DNA of 64,000 bases from Polyangiaceae bacterium. GTDB lineage: Bacteria > Myxococcota_A > Polyangia > Polyangiales > Polyangiaceae. The notes under the pieces were generated by a model. The model searched no databases. It had not been told where the DNA came from and saw nothing but the letters and a program-made list of their open reading frames with translations. The stretch spans positions 1 through 64,000 of the forward strand of contig JAFGBI010000092.1 in assembly GCA_016933275.1 (NCBI GenBank), given 5' to 3'. Shown here piece after piece: positions 8,163 to 17,421 of this stretch (the first letter of the stretch is position 1; every line of letters begins with the position of its first letter). A program made the position numbers and the translations under genes.

Positions 8163-11100
8163 ATGCTCATCCTCCGCGGCGCTCCCGCTCTGTCCCCCTT
8201 CCGTCTCGACCGCCTCCTCGGGAGGCTTCGTTCTCGTGTTCCCATTGTCCAGGTGGTGCACGCCGAGTTCGTGCATTTCGTGGCGACTCGACGCCCCCTC
8301 GACGCGCACCAAGGAGAGCTGCTCGAGCGGCTGCTGGAACCTCCAATCGAGACCGAACCGCTCCCCGGGATGCTCCGCTTGGTCGTTCCGCGCCCCGGCA
8401 CCATCTCCCCATGGTCGTCGAAAGCGACGGACATCGCGCACATCTGCGGGGTCGACGGGGTGGATCGGATCGAGCGGGGCGTCTGCTACACGATCGAACT
8501 GACCGACGCCCTCCCCCTGGATGACGGAGCGCTCGAGCAGATCGACCGCGCCCTGCACGATCGGATGACCCAGATCGTGCTCGATCGCCTCGGGGACGCC
8601 GCGCGCCTCTTCCAACGAGGAACTCCGCGCCGGATGGCGCGTTTCGGGGTGCTGACGGGCGGTCGCCCGGCGCTGGTCGCGGCAAACGAGGAGCTCGGCC
8701 TCGCCCTCGCCGACGACGAGATGGACTACCTGGTCACGGCGTTCAGGGAGCTGGGGCGAGACCCAACCGATGTCGAGCTCATGATGTTCGCCCAGGCGAA
8801 CAGCGAGCACTGCCGTCACAAGATCTTCCGGGCAAGCTTCGTGATCGACGGGGTCCCCCAGTCCCAATCGCTGTTCGACATGATCCGCGAGACCTACAGG
8901 GCAAACTCGACCGGTGTCCTCAGCGCCTACCGCGACAACGCCGCGGTGATGGAGGGTTTCGAGGGCCAGCGCTTCTTCCCCGACGCAGCGACGGGCGAGT
9001 ACGTTCGGAGTCCCGAGGCGATCCACATCCAGGTGAAGGTCGAGACACACAACCATCCCACGGCTATCTCGCCATTTCCGGGCGCCGCGACGGGATCCGG
9101 GGGTGAGATCCGCGACGAGGGAGCCACGGGTCGTGGCGCCAAACCCAAGGCCGGGCTCACTGGCTTCTCGGTGTCGAACCTCCACCTCCCGGAGCTGCCA
9201 CGCCCCTGGGAGACGGATCCAATCGGCAAACCCGACCGGATCGTCAGCGCGCTCGACATCATGACAGAGGGACCGCTCGGCGGTGCAGCGTTCAACAACG
9301 AGTTCGGGCGCCCGAACCTCCTCGGGTATTTCCGCACCTACGAGCAACGGGTGCCCACGGAGACGAGCTCCGAGGTCCGCGGATACCACAAGCCGATCAT
9401 GATCGCCGGTGGTTTCGGCAACGTCCGCCCCGAACACGTCGAGAAGCTTCCGATCCCACCCGGTGCGCCGCTCGTCGTCCTGGGAGGGCCCGCGATGCTC
9501 ATCGGCCTCGGTGGCGGTGCCGCGTCATCGATGGCCCAGGGGACCAGCTCGTCCGAGCTCGATTTCGCCTCCGTCCAGCGCGACAACCCGGAGATGCAGC
9601 GCCGGTGCCAAGAGGTGATCGATCGCGCGAACGCGCTTGGAGAAGAGTCACCGTTCCTCTCCATCCACGACGTCGGGGCCGGCGGCCTGTCCAACGCGCT
9701 GCCGGAGCTCGTTCACGACAGCGGCCGCGGCGCGTTGCTGGAGCTCAGGGCGATCCCAAGCGCCGAACCCGAGCTCTCACCGATGGAGATCTGGTCGAAC
9801 GAGGCCCAGGAGCGCTACGTCGCCGCCGTGGCCGCCGAACGACTGCCGGCTTTGGTCGCGATCGCAGCCAGGGAGCGTTGCCCGATCGCCGTAGTCGGCG
9901 AGGCCACGGTGGAGCCGCGCCTGGTCCTCTCCGATCGCGATCTGGGTGGCACCCCCATCGATCTGCCGGTCGAGATCCTGTTCGGCAAGCCGCCGCGCAT
10001 GACGCGCGAAACGGCGACCCGGCCCGCGCGGGGAACCCCGCTCCCGCTCGCGGGGCTCGACCTCCGCGCCGCCGCGGAGCGGGTGCTGCGGCTGCCGGCG
10101 GTCGCCGACAAGACATTCCTCGTCACCATCGGCGATCGCACGGTCACCGGGCTCGTCGCGCGCGACCAAATGGTCGGGAGATGGCAGGTGCCGGTGGCGG
10201 ACGCTGCGGTCACCCTGGCCGACTACGATGGGTACCAGGGCGAGGCGATGGCGATCGGCGAGCGCAGCCCGCTCGCCGTCCTCGATCCCGCCGCGAGCGC
10301 CCGCATGGCCATCGGCGAGGCCCTCTCCAACCTGGCGTCGGTGCCGATCGAGGGGCTCGAGCGGGTCAAGCTCAGCGCCAACTGGATGGCAGCCGCGGAC
10401 CACCCCGGCGAGGACGCAGCGCTCTATGCCGCCGTCCGCGCCGCGGGGCTCGAGCTCTGTCCAGCGCTTGGTCTCACCATCCCAGTCGGGAAGGACAGCC
10501 TCAGCATGCGGACGGTGTGGGCTGGCGGCCAGAGGGCTGTCGTCGCCCCGCTGTCGTTGGTCGTCACGGCGTTCGTTCGGGTGCGCGACGTGCGGCGAAC
10601 GCTCACGCCAGAGCTCGTCGCGGAGAAGGAGCCCACTTCGCTCCTCCTCGTCGATCTCGGGGCCGGCCGGAATCGTCTCGGTGGTTCGGCGCTGGCGCAG
10701 GTGTACTCCTGCGTGGGGGATACCCCACCCGACGTGGACGATCCCGCGCTGCTCGCCGGCTTCTTCGCGGCGATCCAAGCCCTCAACAGGAGTGGCTTGA
10801 TCCTCGCCTACCACGACCGCAGCGATGGCGGGCTCTTCGTAACGACCTGTGAGATGGCGTTCGCTGGCGGCACTGGCGCCGAGATTCGGCTCGATGGGCT
10901 AGGTGCGGAGGCGGTGCACTCGCTGTTCTCCGAGGAGCTCGGCGCGCTCCTGCAGGTGCGAACCCGCGACGTCGATGCCGTGCTCGACGAGTTCGCGCGC
11001 CACGGGCTCGCCCTCGGCGTGCACTGCCACCCGGTGGGCGGGCCGCGAAGCGACGATCGGGTGGTGTTCACCCGAGACGGTCGCGAGGTGCTCGGTGCGA

Positions 11101-12062
11101 CCCGCACGGAGTGGCGACGTATCTGGTCGGAAACCACGATCGCCATTCAGGCGCTACGCGACAACGCAGACGCCGTGGCAGAGGAGCTCGAGCTCCTGTC
11201 CGACCCCACCGACCCCGGCCTTTCGGTTGCGCTCACCTTCGATCCCACGACAGGCCCCACGGCCATGTGGAACAGATCGCTGCCCGGCGAGCGCCCGAGG
11301 GTGGCCATCCTGCGCGAGCAGGGCGTAAACGGCCAGGTCGAGATGGCAGCGGCGTTCGACCGGGTGGGCTTCGCCGCGATCGACGTGCACATGACGGACA
11401 TCCTCGCTGGTCGCATCGACCTCGACGACTTCGTCGGGCTCGCGGCCTGCGGCGGGTTCTCCTACGGAGACGTGCTCGGTGCCGGCCAAGGCTGGGCGAA
11501 ATCCATCCTGTACAACCCGAGAGCACGCGGAACCCTGGCGCGCTTCTTCGAGCGGGAAGACACCTTCACGTTGGGCGTCTGCAACGGTTGCCAGATGCTG
11601 GCAGCGTTGAAGGAGCTCATCCCTGGCGCCGCCCATTTCCCGCGCTTCATCCGCAATCGGTCCGAGCAGTTCGAGGCTCGACTCGCGCTGGTCGAGGTGA
11701 CCGAGAGCCGTTCCATCTTGCTGGCGGGGATGGCGGGCTCCAGGCTGCCCATCGCGGTGGCGCACGGTGAAGGCCGCGCGGCCATCGGGGAGGCGGAGGT
11801 CGCGGCCCGCCTGTCGAGCCGCACCATGTGCCTCCGGTACGTCGATCATCGCGGCCAGGCAACCACCCATTACCCTGAGAATCCGAACGGCTCGCCGGGT
11901 GGCGTGACCGGCCTCACGAATCTGGACGGTCGAGTCACCCTGATGATGCCGCATCCAGAGCGGGTCTTCCGCGTCGTCCAGCTCTCCTGGTTCCCGCCCA
12001 CCGACGCGGAAGACTCCCCATGGCTTCGCCTCTTCGCCAACGCGCGCACTTGGGTGGGGTAG
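8163..12062 (+). CDS. purL: Phosphoribosylformylglycinamidine synthase, single-chain (PurL)
   Basis: The 1,299-residue protein is the large single-chain FGAM synthase found in Gammaproteobacteria and related groups. It carries out step four of purine synthesis: FGAR, glutamine and ATP give FGAM. An N-terminal PurS-like region is followed by the helical linker and two AIRS-like ATP-binding halves ([20 protein letters not shown] and later [12 protein letters not shown]). A class I glutamine amidotransferase domain starts near residue 1030. The triad is C1140 (LGVCNGCQM), H1264 and E1266 (PHPER). Length is normal for the family. The ATG is only 3 nt from a stop in frame and aligns with usual PurL N-termini. 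It appears monocistronic, with convergent small genes behind it. Confidence 0.97.
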   Translation: MLILRGAPALSPFRLDRLLGRLRSRVPIVQVVHAEFVHFVATRRPLDAHQGELLERLLEPPIETEPLPGMLRLVVPRPGTISPWSSKATDIAHICGVDGVDRIERGVCYTIELTDALPLDDGALEQIDRALHDRMTQIVLDRLGDAARLFQRGTPRRMARFGVLTGGRPALVAANEELGLALADDEMDYLVTAFRELGRDPTDVELMMFAQANSEHCRHKIFRASFVIDGVPQSQSLFDMIRETYRANSTGVLSAYRDNAAVMEGFEGQRFFPDAATGEYVRSPEAIHIQVKVETHNHPTAISPFPGAATGSGGEIRDEGATGRGAKPKAGLTGFSVSNLHLPELPRPWETDPIGKPDRIVSALDIMTEGPLGGAAFNNEFGRPNLLGYFRTYEQRVPTETSSEVRGYHKPIMIAGGFGNVRPEHVEKLPIPPGAPLVVLGGPAMLIGLGGGAASSMAQGTSSSELDFASVQRDNPEMQRRCQEVIDRANALGEESPFLSIHDVGAGGLSNALPELVHDSGRGALLELRAIPSAEPELSPMEIWSNEAQERYVAAVAAERLPALVAIAARERCPIAVVGEATVEPRLVLSDRDLGGTPIDLPVEILFGKPPRMTRETATRPARGTPLPLAGLDLRAAAERVLRLPAVADKTFLVTIGDRTVTGLVARDQMVGRWQVPVADAAVTLADYDGYQGEAMAIGERSPLAVLDPAASARMAIGEALSNLASVPIEGLERVKLSANWMAAADHPGEDAALYAAVRAAGLELCPALGLTIPVGKDSLSMRTVWAGGQRAVVAPLSLVVTAFVRVRDVRRTLTPELVAEKEPTSLLLVDLGAGRNRLGGSALAQVYSCVGDTPPDVDDPALLAGFFAAIQALNRSGLILAYHDRSDGGLFVTTCEMAFAGGTGAEIRLDGLGAEAVHSLFSEELGALLQVRTRDVDAVLDEFARHGLALGVHCHPVGGPRSDDRVVFTRDGREVLGATRTEWRRIWSETTIAIQALRDNADAVAEELELLSDPTDPGLSVALTFDPTTGPTAMWNRSLPGERPRVAILREQGVNGQVEMAAAFDRVGFAAIDVHMTDILAGRIDLDDFVGLAACGGFSYGDVLGAGQGWAKSILYNPRARGTLARFFEREDTFTLGVCNGCQMLAALKELIPGAAHFPRFIRNRSEQFEARLALVEVTESRSILLAGMAGSRLPIAVAHGEGRAAIGEAEVAARLSSRTMCLRYVDHRGQATTHYPENPNGSPGGVTGLTNLDGRVTLMMPHPERVFRVVQLSWFPPTDAEDSPWLRLFANARTWVG

Positions 12063-12092
12063 GTCCCTGAACGCGAGCGCGTGCACGCTGAC

Positions 12093-12269
12093 TCAGAGCT
12101 GATCGGCGAAACTCCGACGAAGGGGGTCAAAACCGTTCTGCTCGAGCTCGTGCATCATTCTGAGGTCATTGCCGAGCTTGCCAGCCGAAGAGCCCTGGCG
12201 CGAAGACCGCACGAGGTAGGCGTCGGGAAGATCGAGGAGCCGCCGCCCGCGGTCCCTGCCGAACGGCAC
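12093..12269 (-). CDS. Small DUF3820-like protein
   Basis: A 58-codon minus-strand frame starts at GTG and reads VPFGRDRGRRLLDLPDAYLV... then GKLGNDLRMMHELEQNGFDPL. This matches the pattern of DUF3820 (QSregVF_b) proteins: MPFGKxxGRxLxDLPxxYL followed by a GxLG...EIxxNGLxxL motif. Similarity seems to extend upstream (LTPSPETLRCLL), reaching back to the PilZ stop codon in the same frame. The true start may thus be an unusual codon, or the 5' end may be damaged. The function of the family is unknown. It directly follows the PilZ gene and converges on purL. Confidence 0.5.
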   Translation of the reverse strand: MPFGRDRGRRLLDLPDAYLVRSSRQGSSAGKLGNDLRMMHELEQNGFDPLRRSFADQL

Positions 12270-12338
12270 GCGCTCACGCAGAAGGCACCGCAGCGTTTCG
12301 GGGCTGGGGGTCAGCGCTTCACGCGTGCGGGACCGGTG

Positions 12339-12707
12339 TTACGCGAGCGAGCCGCGCTCGAGCAGGTCGCCCACCACGCGGCGGAGCAGGCGTTGTGCCG
12401 CGTCACTCGGCTCGACGAACCGGAGTCCGCAGGTACCGAGCACGGCCGAGCGGTAGCGCAGCTCGGCGCGCACTTCGCAGGCGGGGTCGCGTGGCGCCCG
12501 AAGCCGCATCAGGACCTGGCCCCCGATGGGAATGGCCTCGATGGTGGGCGAAAGCAACAGCTTCATTCCGCCGACGCTGAGGTCGACGACGAGCATCGAA
12601 TCCGTTATCTCACCAGCCAGCACGTCTGCGCTGATCTCGTAGTCCGCCATTGGACGCACGCGCACATGCTGCCGGCGTTCATGTCCCACCCTCTCATGCG
12701 TCGCCAC
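12339..12707 (-). CDS. PilZ-domain protein
   Basis: The 122-residue protein is a single PilZ domain. The N-terminal arginine motif (ERRQHVRVRP) and the DLSVGG form of the D/NxSxxG motif are both present, so c-di-GMP binding is plausible. It has no other domain, so it would act as a c-di-GMP adaptor, for example for motility, development or secretion. It lies 105 nt downstream of a lipoprotein gene on the same strand and just upstream of the DUF3820-like gene. Confidence 0.85.
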   Translation of the reverse strand: MATHERVGHERRQHVRVRPMADYEISADVLAGEITDSMLVVDLSVGGMKLLLSPTIEAIPIGGQVLMRLRAPRDPACEVRAELRYRSAVLGTCGLRFVEPSDAAQRLLRRVVGDLLERGSLA

Positions 12708-12812
12708 GAGTTCGAGTGTAGCATGTCCGGGCTGTCCGTGGCCGAATCGAGGTCACTCACACCGACACCTCCCGTGGGGTGCCGCCGGCCGCGGGAAATC
12801 CGGGGCCATCCG

Positions 12813-13316
12813 TCACCATCCGCCTTCCACTCGGGCCTGCTCCTCCTCGAAGACGCGACGGGTTGGGGGGGCCGCCAGGGCCTCGTCGAGGGCCACCGAT
12901 GGATCGAGCTGGAGAGCGTAGCGGAAGGCCTCGCGCGCTCTCGCAGGATCCGGACGAGCGTTGCCCCAGATGACACCGACGTACATCCACGCGCGCGCCT
13001 TGACCGGACCGCTACAGCGATCCTCACAAGCGAGGTAAATCCCTTTCAGCTGGGCCTCCGCCTCCGCCTCCTTCCCCTTGAGGTAAAGCTCGTCGATTGC
13101 CGAGTCGGTCTTCTCGAGCGCCGACCGATCCCGGGGCGCCCGAACACGCGGGAGCTCGGTGGCGGGGACGACTGGTGCACAGGACGCGACCTCGGCCGGG
13201 GGCGTCGATTCCGCCACCGGGACGGGACCTCGTGTGGGCAGGCACCCCCCGATCGACCCGAGCAACGCGGTCGAGATGACCACACTGCGCCACTGCGGAT
13301 TGGTCTTCGTTCGCAT
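12813..13316 (-). CDS. TPR-like lipoprotein
   Basis: The 167-residue protein begins with a lipoprotein signal (MRTKTNPQW..., lipobox LGSIGGC). A proline-rich linker follows, then a helical domain: AIDELYLKGKEAEAEAQLKGI, ARAWMYVGVIWGN, AREAFRYALQLDPSVALDE. This resembles one or two degenerate tetratricopeptide units. A longer frame upstream exists but is arginine-rich and lacks a signal, so the ATG at 13316 was chosen. Localisation to the outer membrane or periplasm is inferred. Similar small TPR lipoproteins are common in myxobacteria; the function here is unknown. Confidence 0.75.
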   Translation of the reverse strand: MRTKTNPQWRSVVISTALLGSIGGCLPTRGPVPVAESTPPAEVASCAPVVPATELPRVRAPRDRSALEKTDSAIDELYLKGKEAEAEAQLKGIYLACEDRCSGPVKARAWMYVGVIWGNARPDPARAREAFRYALQLDPSVALDEALAAPPTRRVFEEEQARVEGGW

Positions 13317-13546
13317 GACCACTGCGGGTCGCCTCACGATGCGCAGAGGACTCCTGACCCGGGAATGGCATGGCGCAACTCTACGTGTCAACCGCCGTGC
13401 CGGGTCGCAGCGTTCCCGATGGAAACGACCGGTCGAGATCGGCTCCGCTCGCCCGACCTCACCTGACCCCCGTCCCCCCGATCGGCCACGCCGAACGAGG
13501 CCTCTGGTCCGCACACGATGGCCAGGACCGTGGTAGGTTCTGCTCG

Positions 13547-14344
13547 GTGCGTCTCCGCCTCACACGGGTCGTCCATCCTGGCGCGGTGCTCGCCTACGCC
13601 GATCCCGATCGAGCGCTCGCCTTCTTGCGACCGGGTTGCCTCCCCGAGAGCGAGCATGTGCGGGCGGTTCGCCGGCTTGGTTGTCGCGTGCTCGAGTACG
13701 GGTGTGGATCCGGCGGCGTCACGTTGGCGCTCGCTCGGGCAGGTATCGAGGTCACCGGGGTGGACCTGTCGCAGAAGATGCTCGCTCACCTCGCCTGCGC
13801 CCTGGGGCGCGAGTCGCCCGCGGTGCGGGCGCGGGTTCGTGTCCACCACGGGGACATGCGCGACCTCATCCTGCGGGAGAGGTTTCCCGTCGTGCTGGTA
13901 GCGGACGGGACGTTCCAGCATCTTTACCAGCACGACGACGTCCGAGCCTTCCTCGCACGGGTCCGGCACCACCTCGTACCGGGGGGACGGCTTCGCTTGG
14001 ACGTCGAGCTACCTGACCTCCGTGCGCTCGGTACGCCGGAACGATGGATGCGATACTACCCCCTCACCCAGGTGGTGACGCGGTCGCTCGATGGTGACCC
14101 GTCCCTACTCCTCGCGCAGCGCCAGTACTTCCCTGCCGAGCTCCGAGGGCTGCTGGAGCGCGCGGGCGCTCGGATCCGAACGATGCGGGTCGCCACGGCG
14201 CGCCAGGAAAACGAAGGAGGGGCTGGCAGAACCCGTCACCCCCGGCTCGTCCTTCACTGCGAATGGGACAAGCCCCCTCACGCGCGAGGGGAGGAACGCC
14301 AAACTCGGAGTGACCGTGCGGGCTTCTCCCCCGGCCTTCGCTAG
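13547..14344 (+). CDS. SAM-dependent class I methyltransferase
   Basis: The 265-residue protein shows the class I Rossmann methyltransferase pattern. Motif I is VLEYGCGSGGVTLALARAG, followed by EVTGVDLSQKML, then VHHGDMRDL and VLVADGTFQHL. The substrate cannot be predicted; sequence order is that of the broad methyltransferase-25/11 group. The GTG at 13547 is chosen because upstream residues are low-complexity. The C-terminal tail, rich in charged residues after LVLHCEW, is unusual. Its 3' end overlaps by 4 nt the convergent PAS gene. Confidence 0.8.
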   Translation: MRLRLTRVVHPGAVLAYADPDRALAFLRPGCLPESEHVRAVRRLGCRVLEYGCGSGGVTLALARAGIEVTGVDLSQKMLAHLACALGRESPAVRARVRVHHGDMRDLILRERFPVVLVADGTFQHLYQHDDVRAFLARVRHHLVPGGRLRLDVELPDLRALGTPERWMRYYPLTQVVTRSLDGDPSLLLAQRQYFPAELRGLLERAGARIRTMRVATARQENEGGAGRTRHPRLVLHCEWDKPPHARGEERQTRSDRAGFSPGLR

Positions 14345-14913
14345 CCGCGACACCGCACGACCACGAGTGCCGCCTCGCCCACCGCGCGGTCGCGCGGCGA
14401 GGTGATCACGATATCGAGCCAGGCAACCGATCCGGGGGATCCGAGCTCGATCACGTCCACCACCCGATGACCGGAAGACGGACGCCGCGCCGCTTCGTGT
14501 ACGGCCTTCGCGAAACGCCCCGCCTGCCGAGAGTCCGTGCACCGCACCCGCCCGCAGTCCACATCCAGGCCGAGATCCAACTCGAGCAGACGTTTAGCCG
14601 AGGCGTTGGCGCCGAGCAAGCGGCGATCCGGACTGAGCATGAGCGCAGCGAGCGGACGCTGCCTGAGCTCGATGATGGCCTCCACCACCCGTCCCGAGAC
14701 CGGCCGGGTGGCGGACGCCCGCTCGCGTTCGTGGAGACCGGTAATGCAGTCCACCGCCACGGCCCCGTCCTTCGGCGCCGCCATACTGTAGGCCCCGCTC
14801 ACCGGAGGCATGGTCTCCGGAATCGCAGCGTCACGCCGAGGAGCAGGCGCTCGAATGCCATGGCCTTCGCCCTGCAACTCCCCCTTGGTTCTGTCCCCTC
14901 CCCCCACGGTCAT
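14341..14913 (-). CDS. PAS-domain protein, probable truncated LuxR-family regulator
   Basis: This is a protein of about 190 residues. Residues about 85-190 read as a PAS fold of the kind that precedes the HTH in many LuxR/GerE regulators: LAALMLSPDRRLLGANASAKRLLE, then GRVRCTDSRQAGRFAKAVHEA and AALVVVRCRG. The reading stops exactly where the PAS domain ends, so the expected C-terminal LuxR HTH (about 65 residues) is missing. No HTH was found downstream, where the convergent methyltransferase gene occupies the sequence. It may be a ligand sensor without DNA binding or the remnant of a regulator. The start is uncertain; an ATG 42 codons in is also possible. Confidence 0.6.
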   Translation of the reverse strand: MTVGGGDRTKGELQGEGHGIRAPAPRRDAAIPETMPPVSGAYSMAAPKDGAVAVDCITGLHERERASATRPVSGRVVEAIIELRQRPLAALMLSPDRRLLGANASAKRLLELDLGLDVDCGRVRCTDSRQAGRFAKAVHEAARRPSSGHRVVDVIELGSPGSVAWLDIVITSPRDRAVGEAALVVVRCRG

Positions 14914-14916
14914 CAC

Positions 14917-15360
14917 GGCTCGCGCTCCATCCTACGGCAACTCAGGGCTGGAAATTCGGAGAAATTCGGGAATCGCCTGTCGCGGATGCAGCGCGTCATA
15001 CCCATCCCGGCAGGGGTCTGTGAAGCGCGCCGCGGTCCTTCCGCCGAACCCCTTCGACGCAGTCGACCGCGATGTCAATGGACATTTCGCCGCCACCGTC
15101 GCTGACACGACGAGCTGCGCCGTAGGACAACGACACCAACGTACCTTGGACCTGACTGGACAGGTCGCTCGTTGTTTCTCTGACACGAGAAGGATCCGCC
15201 GTGAGTGCTGGCAACGGTTTGGTGGGGACCAATGAATCCGATACGAATGGTGCCGTCACCGATGGATGGCTCACCGCTTGGCCACTGGCTCGGGTTTCGG
15301 CGGAGCATCCGCGAAGAAAGGGCATTCTGGTTCGGTGCGGTGGATGATACTTAACGCGAC
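14917..15360. other. Intergenic region with one doubtful small reading frame
   Basis: This 444-bp region is less GC-rich than its surroundings and separates divergent genes, so promoters are expected. A minus-strand frame at 14996-15325 (109 codons, containing MSIDIAVDCVEGVRRKDRG) has a fairly ordinary amino-acid composition. Its third codon positions are less GC-biased than those of neighbouring genes, and no domain was recognised. A direct repeat GAAATTCGG occurs twice near 14950-14970. Confidence 0.3.
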
Positions 15361-16134
15361 ATGGCGGACCCGAGCATTGCGCTTCCCGGCCCCACTCCTG
15401 AGGATGGGGAAGACGTCGTCCTCGCTCTGGAGACAGCGGCGACGCTGTGGAAACGCGGCGACAAGCAGGACGCGATCAGATGGCTGCGTCGCGCAGCCGA
15501 GTCTGCGGAGGAGGCCGGCGATGACATGCGCGCGCTGTCCCTGGCCCGCACGGCAGCCGACCTCACGTCGAGCGGGGAGCGCAGAGGGTCGCCGCCGCTG
15601 GCCGCCGAGAAGGCCCCCGGCGCGCAACCGCAGAATCCAGACGCGGTAGTCACCGCCGCCTTGCAGTCGCGGACCGGACACCGTCCGTTTCCCGCGCCAC
15701 CACCCCCCCCGGGTGCCAGCCGACCGCCTCCGCCCTCCGCGTCGCGTCCGCCACCAACGACTTCTGGTCCGCCCTTCGTGGGCACCCCAACGGCACGCAT
15801 GCCCCCCGTCGCGGAGCGGGTCCCGACCCCCGCTACGCCGCCTTCTCAAGGATCAGCCCCCAAATCGACCCCCCAGGCGAGTCGAGGTCCGCGCTCGCCC
15901 GCGACCGATGCGTTGTCGGACCTGATGCGAGCCGACATTGCGCCCACGAAGCCGAAGGCAACCAGTCCGACCGCGTTGGGAGCGCTGCGTGTCTCGGTCC
16001 GCCGTTCGCCAGACGACCCGCAGGTGCTCATGGCGCGACTCCTGGGACCGGAAGACCCCGCCCCCAAGGGCGAGAAGAACGCGATGCTGATCGCAACGGA
16101 GATCATCATCGATCAGCTCGTCCCGAGCGAGTAG
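15361..16134 (+). CDS. Proline-rich protein of unknown function
   Basis: The 257-residue protein has three parts. An N-terminal helical segment (residues 15-70, VVLALETAATLWKRGDKQDAIRWLRRAAESAEE) looks like a TPR-like hairpin. A proline/serine/threonine-rich disordered middle spans about 75-190, and a small C-terminal beta-domain (LGALRVSVRRSPDDPQVLMARLL...) about 205-257. This arrangement is common in myxobacterial proteins of unknown role. There is no signal peptide, so it is probably cytoplasmic. The ATG is preceded by an AT-richer stretch (ATGATACTTAACGCGAC) that could hold promoter or leader elements. Confidence 0.7.
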   Translation: MADPSIALPGPTPEDGEDVVLALETAATLWKRGDKQDAIRWLRRAAESAEEAGDDMRALSLARTAADLTSSGERRGSPPLAAEKAPGAQPQNPDAVVTAALQSRTGHRPFPAPPPPPGASRPPPPSASRPPPTTSGPPFVGTPTARMPPVAERVPTPATPPSQGSAPKSTPQASRGPRSPATDALSDLMRADIAPTKPKATSPTALGALRVSVRRSPDDPQVLMARLLGPEDPAPKGEKNAMLIATEIIIDQLVPSE

Positions 16135-16203
16135 CCGAGCCTACCGAACGCGGAGGTGCCCAGGAAGCCAGGCTCGCCGCCTCGGGCCAGCCCGCGCGGG
16201 CGT

Positions 16204-16247
16204 CCCGCGCGACCAGGACGAGAAGATCCCGCGCTGGCTCGCGCGGG
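16204..16247. terminator. Hairpin between convergent genes
   Basis: CCCGCGCGA (16204-16212) and TCGCGCGGG (16239-16247) are perfect 9-bp inverted arms around a 26-nt loop. A GCCCGCGCGGGC palindrome lies just before them (16190-16201). The position between two convergent stop codons suits a bidirectional terminator, although no T-tract is present. Confidence 0.4.
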
Positions 16248-16261
16248 GAGAGAACCGGGGT

Positions 16262-16912
16262 TCAGAGCAGGAAGGTAGCGCCGAGAGTGATCGACGGATA
16301 GCCGAGCCGCACCGTCATTCCGATGCGTTCGCCGAAGAGGAACCGGGCCCCGGCGGCGATGTCGACCATGACGCGAGTATGATCGCCATCGCAGTCACCC
16401 CAGGTGTCGCCGTACCAACACCAGCCTTCCCAGCGGTAGTAGCCGACCGCGAGCCCGGGCTCTCCGAACACGCTAATGATGTCGGTCAGCCAGAAATTCC
16501 ACTGCAGGGCTACCGGGAAGACGAAGGCGTTTCCGTTGCAGCGGTGATCCCAGGAGTAGTTCCGGTCCGAATCGCGCCAGTAGTAGTAGTCGTCGCAGTT
16601 GTCGTCCCCGAAATGAGCCCAGTCTCCGCCAAACGAGATGCCCATGCTGTTGTTGATGGTCGTGATGGGGCCATCGAGGAACGGGATCGTGGCACGAAGG
16701 CCGACGCCGATCCCCGTGTCGTACCAGACCGGCGTTTCCCCGTGCTGCAGCACCAGGTGCGGATCGAGCTCGACCGCGTAGTCCGGGTGGTTGCCAGGTT
16801 GTTCGATGATGGCCTGCGCCTGCAAGGCCGGGGCAACCGAAAAAAGAGCGAGCCCCAACAGCAACGCACCCGCCCGCGCGTCCGCGGGGCTGATTCGCAC
16901 GAAAGCCGGCAT
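16262..16912 (-). CDS. Outer-membrane beta-barrel-like protein
   Basis: The 216-residue protein has a signal peptide (about 33 residues ending SVAPALQAQA). Alternating hydrophobic strands typical of a small outer-membrane barrel follow, ending with LGYPSITLGATFLL, whose terminal hydrophobic pattern fits OmpA-like barrels. Two loops are extremely rich in Asp, Tyr and Trp and carry four Cys (DDNCDDYYYWRDSDRNYSWD..., WEGWCWYGDTWGDCDGD). These could bind cations or be disulfide-linked; that is inference. The start is set by a strong AAGGAG at 16919-16924, 6 nt before the ATG, even though the frame is open 9 codons further up. Confidence 0.75.
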   Translation of the reverse strand: MPAFVRISPADARAGALLLGLALFSVAPALQAQAIIEQPGNHPDYAVELDPHLVLQHGETPVWYDTGIGVGLRATIPFLDGPITTINNSMGISFGGDWAHFGDDNCDDYYYWRDSDRNYSWDHRCNGNAFVFPVALQWNFWLTDIISVFGEPGLAVGYYRWEGWCWYGDTWGDCDGDHTRVMVDIAAGARFLFGERIGMTVRLGYPSITLGATFLL

Positions 16913-16981
16913 CCGATACTCCTTCCGCACTAGCGACATCCTAGGGACGAGGCTCAGGCTATCACCTTTCTCGCGACGGTT

Positions 16982-17335
16982 TCAGCGTCCGTCCGGGGAG
17001 TCGTCCCGCGAGCACGTCGGCCCGTCGTTTGCGGGATCCTCTTCGCTAGTGCCCTCGCTGGGCGCGACGGCAGCTGCCCCGTTCGGTTCGTCGGATGCGC
17101 GAGCACCGACATCGGCGCCATCGGCGCCCGACTCCGCCGTATCGCCGGCCGGCCCTTCGCGGTCCGTGAGCTCCCGGTGCAGCTGGTCCTTCACCTCACG
17201 GAGGGTCTCGGCGAGCCCGGTACGCCCTTCGGAAACGAGGTCCTCGACCTTCTCCCGAACGACGCGTCCGACCAGCGGTACGAGGCCAAGAGCCTCCCCA
17301 ACCACGGACCCCCACGAGTCGTCACGCTGCGGCAT
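16982..17335 (-). CDS. Small acidic hypothetical protein
   Basis: The 117-residue protein has an amphipathic helical N-terminal half (VVGEALGLVPLVGRVVREKVEDLVSEGRTGLAETLREVKDQL). The C-terminal half is acidic and rich in Ala, Asp, Glu, Gly and Ser and is probably disordered. There is no signal peptide or known domain. It is followed on the same strand by the beta-barrel gene and is divergent from the GH3 gene, with 86 bp between them. Confidence 0.5.
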   Translation of the reverse strand: MPQRDDSWGSVVGEALGLVPLVGRVVREKVEDLVSEGRTGLAETLREVKDQLHRELTDREGPAGDTAESGADGADVGARASDEPNGAAAVAPSEGTSEEDPANDGPTCSRDDSPDGR

Positions 17336-17421
17336 CAGCGGATTCTACGATTTGCCTCCGCCGCACGCAACGGCGCGAGGTTCACGTCACGACCTCCGCG
17401 GGGGAATGATAGAGTGCCGCC

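Noticed and set aside
7878-9437. A 519-codon minus-strand open frame
   Set aside because: It is antisense to purL and repeat B and contains no recognisable domain.
12081-13466. A 461-codon plus-strand open frame
   Set aside because: It runs antisense across three minus-strand genes with recognisable domains (DUF3820-like, PilZ, lipoprotein).
15640-15860. C-rich tract near 15700 as a DNA structural element
   Set aside because: It is explained by the proline-rich coding region of the gene at 15361-16134.
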